64,000 nucleotides of DNA from Vibrio mimicus CAIM 602 (GCF_000338875.1 NZ_AOMO01000031.1:29151-93150), one strand, 5' to 3'; counted from the first letter of the stretch, positions 46,752 through 55,509 are shown. Translations and numbers: made by a program. Notes: generated from the sequence alone by a model not told the origin.

Positions 46752-47738
46752 ATGCTGAAATTACTGCTTACTTTATCGACATTAGCTTTTGTTAATAATG
46801 TCATTGCGAAAGACATTACTTTACTTAATGTTTCTTATGATCCTACACGTGAACTTTATCAAGAATACAATCAGGCCTTTGCAACGCATTGGGAAAATAC
46901 AACCAAGCAAAGTATCCAAATCAAGCAATCTCATGGTGGCTCAGGAAAACAAGCAATCTCAGTCATCAATGGGATAGAGTCTGATGTGGTAACTCTTGCA
47001 TTGGCACAAGATATTGATGCAATTGCTAACACCGGAAAAATCGTAAAAAATTGGCAAGCGCGCTTACCACATAACTCAGCACCATATACTTCTACTATTG
47101 TTTTTCTCGTTCGAAAAGGTAACCCGAAAAATATCAAAGACTGGGATGACCTAACGAGAGAAAATATAGATATCATCACCCCAAACCCTAAAACATCGGG
47201 GGGAGCTCGATGGAACTACTTAGCAGCTTGGGGATACGCATTACAGAAAAACCAAGGAGATCAAAATCAGGCAAAGCAATTTGTTAAGACGATCTATAAC
47301 AACGTAAAAGTTTTAGATACTGGTGCAAGAGGCTCATCCAATACATTTATTGAACGCCAGATTGGTGATGTATTAATCACATGGGAAAATGAAGCCTTGC
47401 TTGCTATAAATAGACTCAATAATGCCAATGTTGAGATTGTTGTTCCAAGTGTATCAATCCTTGCTGAGCCTACCGTTGCTATCGTAGATAAAGTTGTAGA
47501 TAAAAAAGGCACTAGGCAGGTTGCAGAAGCCTATCTTGAATACTTGTATTCTCCTGTAGGCCAAGAGATTGCAGCTAAAAACTTCTATCGCCCGAGAGAT
47601 AAAGATATTGCAGAAAAATATTCTAATTTATTCCCAAGCTTAAATTTATTCACTATCGAACTATTTAATGGTTGGGAAAATGCACATAAAGTCCATTTTT
47701 CTCAAGGTGGAATATTTGATCAAATAAGCCAAAAATAA
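46752..47738 (+). CDS. sbp: Periplasmic sulfate-binding protein
   Basis: Substrate receptor of a sulfate/thiosulfate ABC importer, 328 residues, signal peptide ending VIA. Family motifs: [17 protein letters not shown], the sulfate loop SHGGSGKQA, and [20 protein letters not shown]. No cysT/W/A permease or ATPase genes lie nearby, so it must work with components coded elsewhere. Single gene; AAGGAT precedes ATG. A stem-loop follows. Confidence 0.93.
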   Translation: MLKLLLTLSTLAFVNNVIAKDITLLNVSYDPTRELYQEYNQAFATHWENTTKQSIQIKQSHGGSGKQAISVINGIESDVVTLALAQDIDAIANTGKIVKNWQARLPHNSAPYTSTIVFLVRKGNPKNIKDWDDLTRENIDIITPNPKTSGGARWNYLAAWGYALQKNQGDQNQAKQFVKTIYNNVKVLDTGARGSSNTFIERQIGDVLITWENEALLAINRLNNANVEIVVPSVSILAEPTVAIVDKVVDKKGTRQVAEAYLEYLYSPVGQEIAAKNFYRPRDKDIAEKYSNLFPSLNLFTIELFNGWENAHKVHFSQGGIFDQISQK

Positions 47739-47788
47739 CTACTGGCAGATACTCTCTTCTTTAATTCTTGGATTACATTAATCAATGT

Positions 47789-47822
47789 GGTAGCAATTAA
47801 TGTTAAATTTTTAATTGCTACC
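47789..47822 (+). terminator. Stem-loop downstream of sbp
   Basis: Perfect 12-bp stem GGTAGCAATTAA (47789-47800) / TTAATTGCTACC (47811-47822). Confidence 0.7.
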
Positions 47823-47902
47823 TTACTTGCTGATAACTAAATAAAACCCTGATTGCTTGGATAGATCACACAAGGGTCACATATGCTTAGGTGTCCTTTA
47901 AT

Positions 47903-48625
47903 CTATACTTTCCCAGGCGTGATACAGGCAATTGCACGAAATTCTCTCGTCATATGAGCTTGATCGCTAAAGCCAAATTGTTGCGAAACATCCACCAGAC
48001 TAGCGCCTTTGTTTTGGCGTAAATAGTTGACTGTTCTTTGAACTCTTAAAATACGCTGATACTGTTTTGGCGAAATATCCATCCAATGTTTAAAAAGCCG
48101 TTCAATTTGTCTCTGACTCAATGCAACCAGTTCATCTACACCTTGTAACGTCGCATCATGTTCGATGCATTCCAGAACCTGTTTGAGGGTGTTGGGAATA
48201 ATGTTGCTACGTTGGAAACTCTTACTTGCCCATTTATGAAGCATCTCAATTCGACCTTGATTCTCTGTCTCAAGTTGTAGCGTAGCGTAAAGGACATCGA
48301 GTTCATGAAGATGACCAATATCAGAGGTTAATAACGTGGGACTAGTAAAATGCTGCTCTACAAGACCATAACCAATAGCAGGAAGAAAACGTAAGCCAGC
48401 CAGCTGAGATCCGGGTGAAAGGGTGACCTTTTCGGATATTTTATTGATAGGCAAGATGACAATGCCTTGAGGGAGCCACTTGTCACCTATTTTTACTTCA
48501 CCAGCCAAATGGAATAGAAGCCCACTGCCTGCATCAGAATAAAGAGATTTTGTGATGGGTTCGGTTCGAAAATCAGGCACAGAAGCAGACCATATACCTT
48601 GTATCAACACAGAAAGCTGTCCCAC
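47903..48625 (-). CDS. AraC-family transcriptional regulator (copy 2)
   Basis: 240 residues in the listed frame: an N-terminal sensor part and a C-terminal AraC DNA-binding domain (about 150-235; RQIERLFKHWMDISPKQYQRILRVQRTVNYLR and VDVSQQFGFSDQAHMTREFRAIACITPGKV). The start is uncertain: GTG 48625 has no ribosome site, and the frame is open, without ATG, for 57 further bases upstream, with sensible codons (NPEFDFQLSRPVGQL). It lies 40 bases downstream of the second AhpD-like gene on the same strand, so the two are probably co-transcribed. Confidence 0.82.
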   Translation of the reverse strand: MGQLSVLIQGIWSASVPDFRTEPITKSLYSDAGSGLLFHLAGEVKIGDKWLPQGIVILPINKISEKVTLSPGSQLAGLRFLPAIGYGLVEQHFTSPTLLTSDIGHLHELDVLYATLQLETENQGRIEMLHKWASKSFQRSNIIPNTLKQVLECIEHDATLQGVDELVALSQRQIERLFKHWMDISPKQYQRILRVQRTVNYLRQNKGASLVDVSQQFGFSDQAHMTREFRAIACITPGKV

Positions 48626-48665
48626 AGGTCGGGACAGCTGAAAATCAAATTCTGGATTGGCCTCT

Positions 48666-49127
48666 CTATTGTGGCTTATAGCTGCCTACCTCTGGTTTAA
48701 ATGTTTTAACAATTCGATTCCAACTATTTATCGCGTTAATGGCAATCGTTAAGTCAACTAAAGCTTGCTCACCCAATGTATCGCGTACTTTTTGATAACT
48801 CCGATCATCTACCGCTTTACCGCTAGTTAAATGTTCGGCAAACTCCAGCGAGGCTATCTCTATATCGGAATACAATGGCATATCACGCCATGCATTTAAA
48901 CCAATAATACGTTCTGGAGTTTCCCCTTGAGCAATCGCATCTTTACTGTGCATATCAATACAGAAAGCACATTGATTAATCTGTGAGATTCTCAGTTTAA
49001 TGAGTTCCCATACAGAAACGGTCACCGTTTCTGAATTTTGGAACTGCACTCGTAAATAGTTTTCTTGTTCCATAAGAATCTGCATTGCTTTGGGTGCTAC
49101 CCCCATATAATTTGCACGTAAAGCCAT
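48666..49127 (-). CDS. Carboxymuconolactone decarboxylase / AhpD-like protein (copy 2)
   Basis: 153 residues from ATG 49127, where GGAG lies seven bases upstream; earlier in-frame codons lack a ribosome site. CMD fold with the redox CxxC motif (NQCAFCIDMHSKDA) and the typical ending INAINSWNRIVKTFKPE. It is likely a thiol peroxidase-like enzyme. The tandem AraC-type gene downstream is probably its regulator. Confidence 0.87.
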   Translation of the reverse strand: MALRANYMGVAPKAMQILMEQENYLRVQFQNSETVTVSVWELIKLRISQINQCAFCIDMHSKDAIAQGETPERIIGLNAWRDMPLYSDIEIASLEFAEHLTSGKAVDDRSYQKVRDTLGEQALVDLTIAINAINSWNRIVKTFKPEVGSYKPQ

Positions 49128-49310
49128 CTTTTGTCTCCTTTTATGGTTGTTATGAATCACGATAACTTTTCGCGCAAAACCAGTATTGAATAATTCCGAC
49201 ATTGCGTAAGTTCAACTCATAAATGTATAGAAACATCCACTGAACAATTAAAGAGATAGCACTCTATTTAGAATGCTCAATACATAAAACTGTAGCCACT
49301 TCACCAAATA

Positions 49311-49342
49311 GGGACTGCAAGCACCTAAATGTGGCCAGTCCC
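49311..49342. repeat. GGGACTG...CAGTCCC inverted repeat, possible attC relic or terminator
   Basis: GGGACTG (49311-49317) and CAGTCCC (49336-49342), with the outer bases of VCR attC sites. It is followed by CTTTTTT at about 49350. It could end transcription downstream of the HPP gene or be a decayed attC core. Confidence 0.45.
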
Positions 49343-49363
49343 TACTGTGTCTTTTTTCAGCTC

Positions 49364-49816
49364 TCAGTTTTTGACCCATTGCTTATGCAATACCTGCATA
49401 CTCTTACCGACTAACACAATTAAGACAGCCCCCAATAAAACTGGTGTTACAAGAAAAGTCCAACTCTGCCCAGCTAACATAATAAGTAATGGGTTTGCTC
49501 CTGCGGGCGGATGCGTTGTTTTAGTAAGCAGCATTGCACTCACTGCAATCCCAGTAGCCAAAGCCAATGAGAGTGGTGACACACCAATAAATTGAGTGAA
49601 AAATATCCCCACAAAAGCTGTTATCAAATGACCAAAAATCACATTTTTCGGCTGAGCTAAAGGACTATCTGGAACACCAAATACAAGCACAGCTGTCGCG
49701 CCAAATGGTGCCATAAGCAACGCAACATTAGTTAATGTGGAATCTAAAAAAGTAAGCAACCCAATTGCCAAGAAGGCACCCACTCCCGCAAAAATCGAAA
49801 TAACCGTACTGTTCAT
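49364..49816 (-). CDS. HPP-family integral membrane protein
   Basis: 150 residues with four predicted membrane helices and the family-defining HPP motif in KTTHPPAGANPL, plus PFGATAVLVFG. Related proteins have been linked to nitrite transport in plastids and cyanobacteria; the bacterial role is mostly unknown. AAGGGA precedes ATG. It is divergent from a TetR gene, with a double operator in the 97-base gap, so it is very probably TetR-controlled. Confidence 0.85.
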   Translation of the reverse strand: MNSTVISIFAGVGAFLAIGLLTFLDSTLTNVALLMAPFGATAVLVFGVPDSPLAQPKNVIFGHLITAFVGIFFTQFIGVSPLSLALATGIAVSAMLLTKTTHPPAGANPLLIMLAGQSWTFLVTPVLLGAVLIVLVGKSMQVLHKQWVKN

Positions 49817-49832
49817 ATATATTCCCTTATTG

Positions 49833-49850
49833 GTAGACCACTTTGTCTAC
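49833..49850. promoter_or_regulatory. TetR-type operator A
   Basis: GTAGACCACTTTGTCTAC, a dyad of GTAGAC/GTCTAC arms around six bases. It lies 17 bases before the HPP start. Confidence 0.85.
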
Positions 49851-49860
49851 ATGCAACAAT

Positions 49861-49878
49861 GTAGACAAAGTGGTCTAC
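49861..49878. promoter_or_regulatory. TetR-type operator B
   Basis: GTAGACAAAGTGGTCTAC is the exact reverse complement of operator A. The two, with their flanking bases (49833-49878), form a perfect 20-bp inverted repeat around GCAACA. It lies 36 bases before the tetR start. Confidence 0.85.
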
Positions 49879-49913
49879 TTTTGCCAATATCTCTTTTAAA
49901 AAGGAGAAAACAG

Positions 49914-50465
49914 ATGAACCCTAAACGTCAGTTACTCATAGATACAGCATTAAGCCTATTTTATAAAAATGGGATAAATTCCATTGGAATCAATGAAATA
50001 CTATCCATATCAGGCGTAGCAAAACGCACTCTTTATTCTCACTTTCCCAGTAAAGAGGCTTTGATACTAGCCGCTTTACAACAACGACATGAGATATTTA
50101 GTTCTTGGTTAGATAGCAAACTATCTGGCACTCAATCTGATAAAGAAGTTATCCATCAATTATTTTCGGCATTGGCAAGCTGGTTCGAAAACCAAGAGCC
50201 CACTTTAGGGGACTTTAGGGGATGTTTTTTTATTAATACGTCTGCTGAATTTAGCGATTTGAACAGTGATATATTGCGGTTCTGTCATTACCACAAAGAA
50301 CAGATTCGAGAACTCATTGCACAACACCTTAAAAACTCTGATAACAAGTTGATTGATGCTATCTGCATTATGAAAGAAGGGGCAATTGTTACTGCCCATT
50401 TAAGCGGTAACGGTAAAGAAGTGACTTCAAAATGCCTTGATGTACTCAGCTTGTTTTACGTTTAG
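49914..50465 (+). CDS. TetR-family transcriptional repressor
   Basis: 183 residues from ATG 49914, preceded by AAGGAG. The N-terminal TetR helix-turn-helix is complete (KRQLLIDTALSLFYKNGINSIGINEILSISGVAKRTLYSHFPSKEALILAAL, residues about 4-55), and the ligand domain follows. It is divergent from the HPP membrane protein and surely binds the two operators between them, repressing both itself and HPP. The inducer is unknown. Confidence 0.9.
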   Translation: MNPKRQLLIDTALSLFYKNGINSIGINEILSISGVAKRTLYSHFPSKEALILAALQQRHEIFSSWLDSKLSGTQSDKEVIHQLFSALASWFENQEPTLGDFRGCFFINTSAEFSDLNSDILRFCHYHKEQIRELIAQHLKNSDNKLIDAICIMKEGAIVTAHLSGNGKEVTSKCLDVLSLFYV

Positions 50466-50547
50466 CGTCAGCTTAAAACTAACCAGCGATAAATACTTTA
50501 CAGGGACTGAAAACGTGGTGCATTAACAGTCCCATTAAGGTTGTTTA
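50463..50547. repeat. Possible decayed attC site between tetR and the MFS gene
   Basis: GGGACTG (50503-50509) ... CAGTCCC (50527-50533) is a 31-base element of the same length as the corresponding VCR arm, and I count 24 of 31 positions equal to the local VCRs. Weaker likeness extends to TTAGCGTCAGCTTAA on the left and TTAAGGTTGTTTA on the right. It may also act as a bidirectional terminator. Confidence 0.45.
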
Positions 50548-50582
50548 TTCAATGCTTTTTAGTTCATACACTTGTGTAACGT

Positions 50583-51815
50583 TCACCGGCATCTCCAAAA
50601 CTTGCACTGGTTGTTAGGACAAATATCTATTTCAGAAGGTGCATCAATGTGTACATTCTCTACTTGTAATGGGGGTGTACGCAGCACTATCAACATTGCG
50701 ACAAACGCAAAACCCAAACCGACTAACAACGGCGATACAACAGAAAAACCAAGATCTAACCCTAATGCTGCAATAAAGCTTCCGAACATGATACCCATGG
50801 TGATCAGTGAGGAATGTACAGTATGGGTAAAGGTACGTTGCCCTTGCGGAAGTTGCATAATTCGAGCAACAAGCGCGGGATTTAAACTAACTCCACAGAA
50901 ACCTATGGCCAATGTGGCCGCACTCGCAATATATGGATTATGACCAAGTAGATAGAACACACCCAAAGCAGCACTAACTAGAGATAAACCGGTAATGATC
51001 ACTCCTTTTGCATGATTGGTTGCGAGTTTAGCGACAATTTGGTTGCCCACTAACATAGCAATACCATACACCAACAATAGAAGAGTGATTGAATGTTGCG
51101 ACATCGAAGAATGGTCGGACAACATTGGAACAATGTAGCTAAACGGTGCATATGCAGCACTGATTACAAAAAAACTAGTCGCGTACAACCACCATAATTT
51201 GGCATTTTTTAACGCTGCAATCTCCTGCTGCACAGCTCTCGGTTGTTCAGGTTGAATATTTGGTAACTTAAGAGCAGATAAAATAGCAAAGATCACAGCA
51301 AGCAAAGCCAAAATGTAAAAGCTCATTGGCCATGCAAACGATTCTGAAATTATTTTGGCCATAGGCAGACCAATAATTGTTCCCAACATAATGCCTGACA
51401 GCACCAAAGCGACCGCGTCAAGCTGACGTGTTTTGTCAGTTAATTGCTGGCACATGCTGATCGCAACACCGAAAAAGGCACCTGCAACAGCTCCCGTAAT
51501 CAAACGCGATAACATCAATACCCAATATTGATGTGTGAGTGCCCCCATTATTTCGCCGAATACAAACACACCATACAAACGAATTACAAAAGTTTTGGGT
51601 GGTAACTTATTAAACAGTAACGTCAGAATTGGTCCACCAATCGCCATTGCTGCAGCAAAGGCAGAAACCAAATAGCCCACTTTTGCCACGGAAATGTCTA
51701 AGTCGTATGTTAGTTGTTGAGTCATACCAAGCACTTGTAGCTCACAACAGACCATCAAAAATATGCCAACACTCAATAAATAAATGCTACCGGGTAATCT
51801 AGATCTCATAGTCAT
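50583..51815 (-). CDS. MFS efflux transporter (AraJ-like)
   Basis: 410 residues with 12 predicted helices of the major facilitator superfamily, drug:H+ antiporter type. GRYLISGAVAG-like motif A/C pieces are visible (RLITGAVAGAFFGVAISMCQQL). It most resembles sugar/drug efflux permeases of the AraJ group. The start is ATG 51815 or ATG 51809; the latter has a better-placed GAG. Divergent from a LysR gene across 89 bases, a classic regulator-target pair. Confidence 0.87.
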   Translation of the reverse strand: MTMRSRLPGSIYLLSVGIFLMVCCELQVLGMTQQLTYDLDISVAKVGYLVSAFAAAMAIGGPILTLLFNKLPPKTFVIRLYGVFVFGEIMGALTHQYWVLMLSRLITGAVAGAFFGVAISMCQQLTDKTRQLDAVALVLSGIMLGTIIGLPMAKIISESFAWPMSFYILALLAVIFAILSALKLPNIQPEQPRAVQQEIAALKNAKLWWLYATSFFVISAAYAPFSYIVPMLSDHSSMSQHSITLLLLVYGIAMLVGNQIVAKLATNHAKGVIITGLSLVSAALGVFYLLGHNPYIASAATLAIGFCGVSLNPALVARIMQLPQGQRTFTHTVHSSLITMGIMFGSFIAALGLDLGFSVVSPLLVGLGFAFVAMLIVLRTPPLQVENVHIDAPSEIDICPNNQCKFWRCR

Positions 51816-51904
51816 TACTCATGAAATAAAACGATTTGACCAGTATCACTTATAAATTATGATGGGATAAATAAATCAAAGTTAAGAGTTTAATAACTTA
51901 AATT

Positions 51905-52813
51905 ATGGAACTAGATTTAAATGCTGCTCGTTGCTTTGTAAAAGTTGTTGAACTCGGTAGCTTTACCCAAGCGGCTAATCTCTTAGGCTTAACCCAACCG
52001 GGTATTTCAAAAGCAGTGAACAGGCTGGAAGTTCAAGTTGGAGCAAAATTGATACATCGAAGTACTCGTCAAGTTAGAGTAACAGAAGACGGGCAGCTGT
52101 TTATGAAGCGTATCCAGCCACTAATTTACGGATTCGAAGAAGCTCACAGTGAATTAAAGTTCAGTAAAACCACACCAGTTGGCTGCTTAAAATTGAGCGC
52201 CCCTTCAGCTCTCTCACATTCACTAGTAATGCCCGTCGTTAAATTATTAACAGAACGATATCCTGACCTACGTATTGAATTATCGTTAACCGATCAAAAA
52301 GTACACGTGTTTGATGAAGGTTACGACGCTGTGTTGCGGTTTGGCAGCATAGACGACGAACGTTTAGTAGCATTTGCATTACAAGATGCCGAATGGGTGA
52401 CCGTTGCATCCCCTGAATATTTGGCCAAACAGGGAATCCCACATCATCCTGATGAGTTGAGAAATTTTAACTGCTTACACGTTAAAGCGCGTGGTCAAAC
52501 CAACACTCTTCCATGGAGATTTCGGATAGATGGCAAGGGGATAGAATATAGACAGTTAGTTGGAAATGTATGCTTTGATCATGGTGATCCACTGATCGAT
52601 GCAGCGCTTCAAGGTCTAGGTGTCGTTCAAGTCCTTCGCTGCGTAATAGCTGATAAGCTAGCTAATGGTGAGTTAAAGGAAGTATTAACCGATTTTCGCC
52701 CACAAGCTCATAGCTTTCACTTGCTGTATCCACCATCACGCCAACGTTCGGCCAAACTTACCGTGCTACGAGAAGCCCTTATACTCCTTTGGGGGCGAAA
52801 AACTTTGAACTAA
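51905..52813 (+). CDS. LysR-family transcriptional regulator
   Basis: 302 residues: an N-terminal LysR helix-turn-helix (AARCFVKVVELGSFTQAANLLGLTQPGISKAVNRLEVQVGAKLIHRSTR) and a substrate-binding domain (about 90-295) with the subgroup stretch RIELSLTDQKVHVFDEGYDAVLRFG. It belongs to the large group that controls divergent efflux or oxidoreductase genes. Likely controls the MFS gene. Confidence 0.9.
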   Translation: MELDLNAARCFVKVVELGSFTQAANLLGLTQPGISKAVNRLEVQVGAKLIHRSTRQVRVTEDGQLFMKRIQPLIYGFEEAHSELKFSKTTPVGCLKLSAPSALSHSLVMPVVKLLTERYPDLRIELSLTDQKVHVFDEGYDAVLRFGSIDDERLVAFALQDAEWVTVASPEYLAKQGIPHHPDELRNFNCLHVKARGQTNTLPWRFRIDGKGIEYRQLVGNVCFDHGDPLIDAALQGLGVVQVLRCVIADKLANGELKEVLTDFRPQAHSFHLLYPPSRQRSAKLTVLREALILLWGRKTLN

Positions 52814-52859
52814 TAACTTAATGAAAACTATACAACTTCGTTTGCTGGCTGGCACTGAT

Positions 52860-53213
52860 TCAGTGTCGCTCTATTTCATGTAAAAACCTATCAAGTATTT
52901 TTCGACTCTCAGCCAGTTCCATCGCCTTTTTATCAGAAATTCTAACTTGCTCATGCAAGAGATTTCTAAGTTCATCACAAGGTTCAATAACTGGCTCTTC
53001 TCCTCTCACACAAGGTAAAAACTGTAAAATAGTGGCTAAAGTCATCCCCGCAGAGCTGAGTAATTTGATCCTTTCAAGTGTACATACTTCGCTCTGGTCG
53101 AATTCTCGATATCCAACAATAGACCGCTTGGGTTTAATCAACCCTTGCTCTTCATAGTAACGAAGCATACGTACGCTTATACCCGTTATCTTGGACAATT
53201 CACCTATTTTCAC
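52860..53213 (-). CDS. MerR-family transcriptional regulator
   Basis: 117 residues: an N-terminal winged helix (MKIGELSKITGISVRMLRYYEEQGLIKP) and a dimerising coiled coil (about 80-115). There is no clear metal-binding cysteine pair at the end, so it is probably not a metal sensor. Divergent from the class IV aminotransferase, with a MerR-type promoter between them. Confidence 0.9.
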   Translation of the reverse strand: MKIGELSKITGISVRMLRYYEEQGLIKPKRSIVGYREFDQSEVCTLERIKLLSSAGMTLATILQFLPCVRGEEPVIEPCDELRNLLHEQVRISDKKAMELAESRKILDRFLHEIERH

Positions 53214-53222
53214 ACTATCCCC

Positions 53223-53254
53223 TTGACCCTCACAGCACTGTGAGGGCTTATGCT
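53223..53254 (+). promoter_or_regulatory. MerR-type promoter and operator for the aminotransferase gene
   Basis: -35 TTGACC (53223-53228) and -10 TATGCT (53249-53254) are separated by 20 bases, the over-long spacer that MerR regulators untwist. It contains a 9-bp perfect dyad CCCTCACAG (53227-53235) / CTGTGAGGG (53238-53246). Confidence 0.8.
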
Positions 53255-53293
53255 ATTAGCGAAACAAAATTTGTTCAATTAGGATTTAATATA

Positions 53294-54099
53294 ATGACAA
53301 CTTCAATTTTTACCTACCAAACTTTATTAAATGGACAACTTGTACCAAGTTCTGAAATGACAAATTTAGCATTTTCAGGATTCGCGCATTTTACTGCTCT
53401 ACAGGTTAGAAACAAAAGGATAAAGGGACTTGATTTACATTTAGGCCGACTACGCATTGCTTCCATAAAACTCTACGGAAGAGCATTATCTGATGATCTT
53501 GTGCTTTCTCATATTAACTTGGCTATTAAAAATGGTCCTGAAAATCAATCCATTACCATAACCATATTTTCACCTAAAGGTGAATTTACCACTGAGAGTA
53601 TGCACAGTGAGCCCGCAATACTCATCCGTACCAGCCTCCGGAGAATGGTCCGTTAGGCCCACTTCGATTAGCCGTGATTCACCATGAAAGAACATTACCT
53701 GAAATTAAACATGTAGGAGAAATAGGCAAAACCTACTACTTACATCAGGCCAAACGACAAGGATTTGACGACGCTGTATTTATAAATAAAAACGGCAATC
53801 TAAGTGAAGGAACTATTTGGAATCTGGCTTTTTGGGATGGGGAAAGCGTTATCTGGCCAAAAGCTGATATGCTCGAAGGTACAATGATGGCAATAATTAA
53901 ACGACAGTTAACTAAGCTAAATATTCCACAGCGTTGTGAATCCATTGACCTGAATCAACTTTCAAAACTAAAAGGAGCTGTAGTTATGAACTCATGGACT
54001 CCGGGCATATGTGTTACTGAAATTTCATCAAATAAATTCAAAAGTTCAGATCAACTAGTTTCAATACTTCGTAAGGCTTACGATTATGAACCTGAATAA
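53294..54099 (+). pseudogene. Class IV (branched-chain/D-amino-acid type) aminotransferase, frameshifted
   Basis: PLP fold-type IV enzyme, start ATG 53294 (MTTSIFTYQTLLNG). The reading frame breaks near 53632-53636: ACCAGCCTCCGG should be ACCAGCCCTCCGG, one C more, to read ...IRTSPPENGPLGPLRLAVIHHERTLPEIK and continue to TAA at 54099, giving 268 residues. As it stands the first part ends at TAG 53654. The second part has the family's LHQAKRQGFDDAVFINKNGNLSEGTIWNLAFWD with the cofactor glutamate. Real inactivation or a base-calling error in a C run. It should be regulated by the divergent MerR gene. Confidence 0.88.
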
Positions 54100-54134
54100 T
54101 CTGCATTATTAGACAAAATATAAAAACCCATGAA

Positions 54135-54171
54135 AATATTCAGCGTATAGATAAAATATACGCTGAATATT
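54135..54171 (+). terminator. Terminator-like hairpin after the aminotransferase
   Basis: Perfect 15-bp stem AATATTCAGCGTATA (54135-54149) / TATACGCTGAATATT (54157-54171), loop GATAAAA. It marks the end of backbone genes before integron DNA. Confidence 0.8.
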
Positions 54172-54200
54172 AATCATTTCATTCTAAACGCCTAACAACT

Positions 54201-54482
54201 ATTGTTGGAACTGATGCAGCGAGAATAGAGCCAACACTAACTGAAAAATGACTATGTATACAGCATTTGCCAGAGTTATACAGAATGCAATACCAATCGT
54301 ATTGTCTCCCTTATTACGAATGGTACTCTTTACAACTAACACAAAATCTGTTCCTAGAATAAATAATGCAAAAAATGAGCAACTGCTGCCGTGACAAAAA
54401 TACTCGTTAAAACGGCATCCATTTCACGATCTCTTCAATCCATTACAGTTGATTTAATACCCACAAAAACTAAATAAAAATA
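54201..54482 (-). pseudogene. Relic of a LysE/RhtB exporter cassette at the array end
   Basis: Clear homology over about 280 bases to the intact LysE cassette gene's 5' part (56070-56353), including the leader and ATG. It begins at ATG 54422 (MDAVLTSIFVTAAVAHF) but loses frame within about 20 codons (a base is lost after CAT) and meets a stop. At its left end the likeness stops at about 54201, next to GCCTAAC (54190-54196, RC GTTAGGC), a typical attC core. It is the integrase-distal last cassette, with its own attC mostly lost. Confidence 0.8.
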
Positions 54483-54604
54483 TAACGCCGGCTAAGGGAC
54501 TGGCAATGAATTACCACCAAACTCAAACAGAACAACCGTAACCACTGCGGCTCATTGGGACTAGAAACGCCACACGTTGACAGTCCTTCTTGTGGCGTTT
54601 GTTA
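54483..54604 (-). repeat. attC 1 (VCR) of the EamA cassette
   Basis: VCR-type attC, about 122 bases, in array orientation on the minus strand. It begins TAACGCCGG and ends GGCGTTTGTTA on the plus strand. Last recognisable attC on the left. Confidence 0.92.
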
Positions 54605-54607
54605 TGT

Positions 54608-55486
54608 TCACTTCTTTACAAACTTCCAACGACTGATTAAGACAGTAAAAATTCCACCAAGCACAAGTATGCATGCGATAACCAACCGTATACTGATAGA
54701 TTCCGAGACAAATAAAACACCACCAATTGCCGCTATAACAGGAACTGATAATTGAACAACCGCAGCCTCAACCTCTGATAATCCACGTAATGCAATATAC
54801 CAAATCGTATAACCGAGCGCTGAAGCAAGTGCGCCTGAAATAACAGCCAATACCACACCATAAAATGAAATATTTATTGCTGGAAAAGTAATTAAAACCA
54901 AAACTACTACTAAAGGAACTGTGTACTTGAAATTAGAGGCAGTATCTCTCATCGGGTCAGTTGAACCGCGACCAACTGATGTGTACATTCCCCAGGCAAT
55001 ACCCGACAACCCCATTAAAATAAATCCAGAGAGACTAGGCGTAGTTAGCGTTGGATAGACTAAGTAAGCAAGACCTGAAAATGAAATGAGAACCCCTAGC
55101 CACTCAGATATATGCAACCTTTTTCCCTTAAAGGCACTGGTAGCTATCATTGTAAGCTGAACGGCACCAAATAAAACCAGCGCCCCTGTCCCGGTATCCA
55201 ACGAGATATACGCATATGAAAATGCAGTAGCATAAATAAATAGCGTTAATGCGGTTTTCCAATTACCCGTTTTCTTGTCGGGAGTGCTTGCTGATTGCTT
55301 AGCCTTAAAACTCAATAAAACTAAAAACATAAAAACGCCAGATAAGAGATGAATTGCAATAAAACTTGATGCATCAATAACATCATCTTTCAGTGCAATT
55401 CGGCACAACACAGAATTTGCAGCAAACGCAATTAGAGCTGTGACGGTATATCCTATCGTCTGGATGTTTGTATTTACTGTCTTCAT
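54608..55486 (-). CDS. EamA-family (DMT superfamily) exporter, integron cassette
   Basis: 292 residues with about ten helices; two EamA repeats (about 10-135 and 150-285; GLSGIAWGMYTSVGRGS and ASALGYTIWYIALRGLSEVEAAVVQLSVPVIAAIGGVLF). Start ATG 55486 (MKTVNTNIQ); the open frame goes further into attC 2, where the core GTTATG supplies another ATG, but that is not a usual protein start. Four bases lie between its stop and attC 1, as in a normal cassette. Substrate unknown. Confidence 0.87.
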   Translation of the reverse strand: MKTVNTNIQTIGYTVTALIAFAANSVLCRIALKDDVIDASSFIAIHLLSGVFMFLVLLSFKAKQSASTPDKKTGNWKTALTLFIYATAFSYAYISLDTGTGALVLFGAVQLTMIATSAFKGKRLHISEWLGVLISFSGLAYLVYPTLTTPSLSGFILMGLSGIAWGMYTSVGRGSTDPMRDTASNFKYTVPLVVVLVLITFPAINISFYGVVLAVISGALASALGYTIWYIALRGLSEVEAAVVQLSVPVIAAIGGVLFVSESISIRLVIACILVLGGIFTVLISRWKFVKK

Positions 55487-55509
55487 CAAATAAATGCCTA
55501 TTAGGAACA

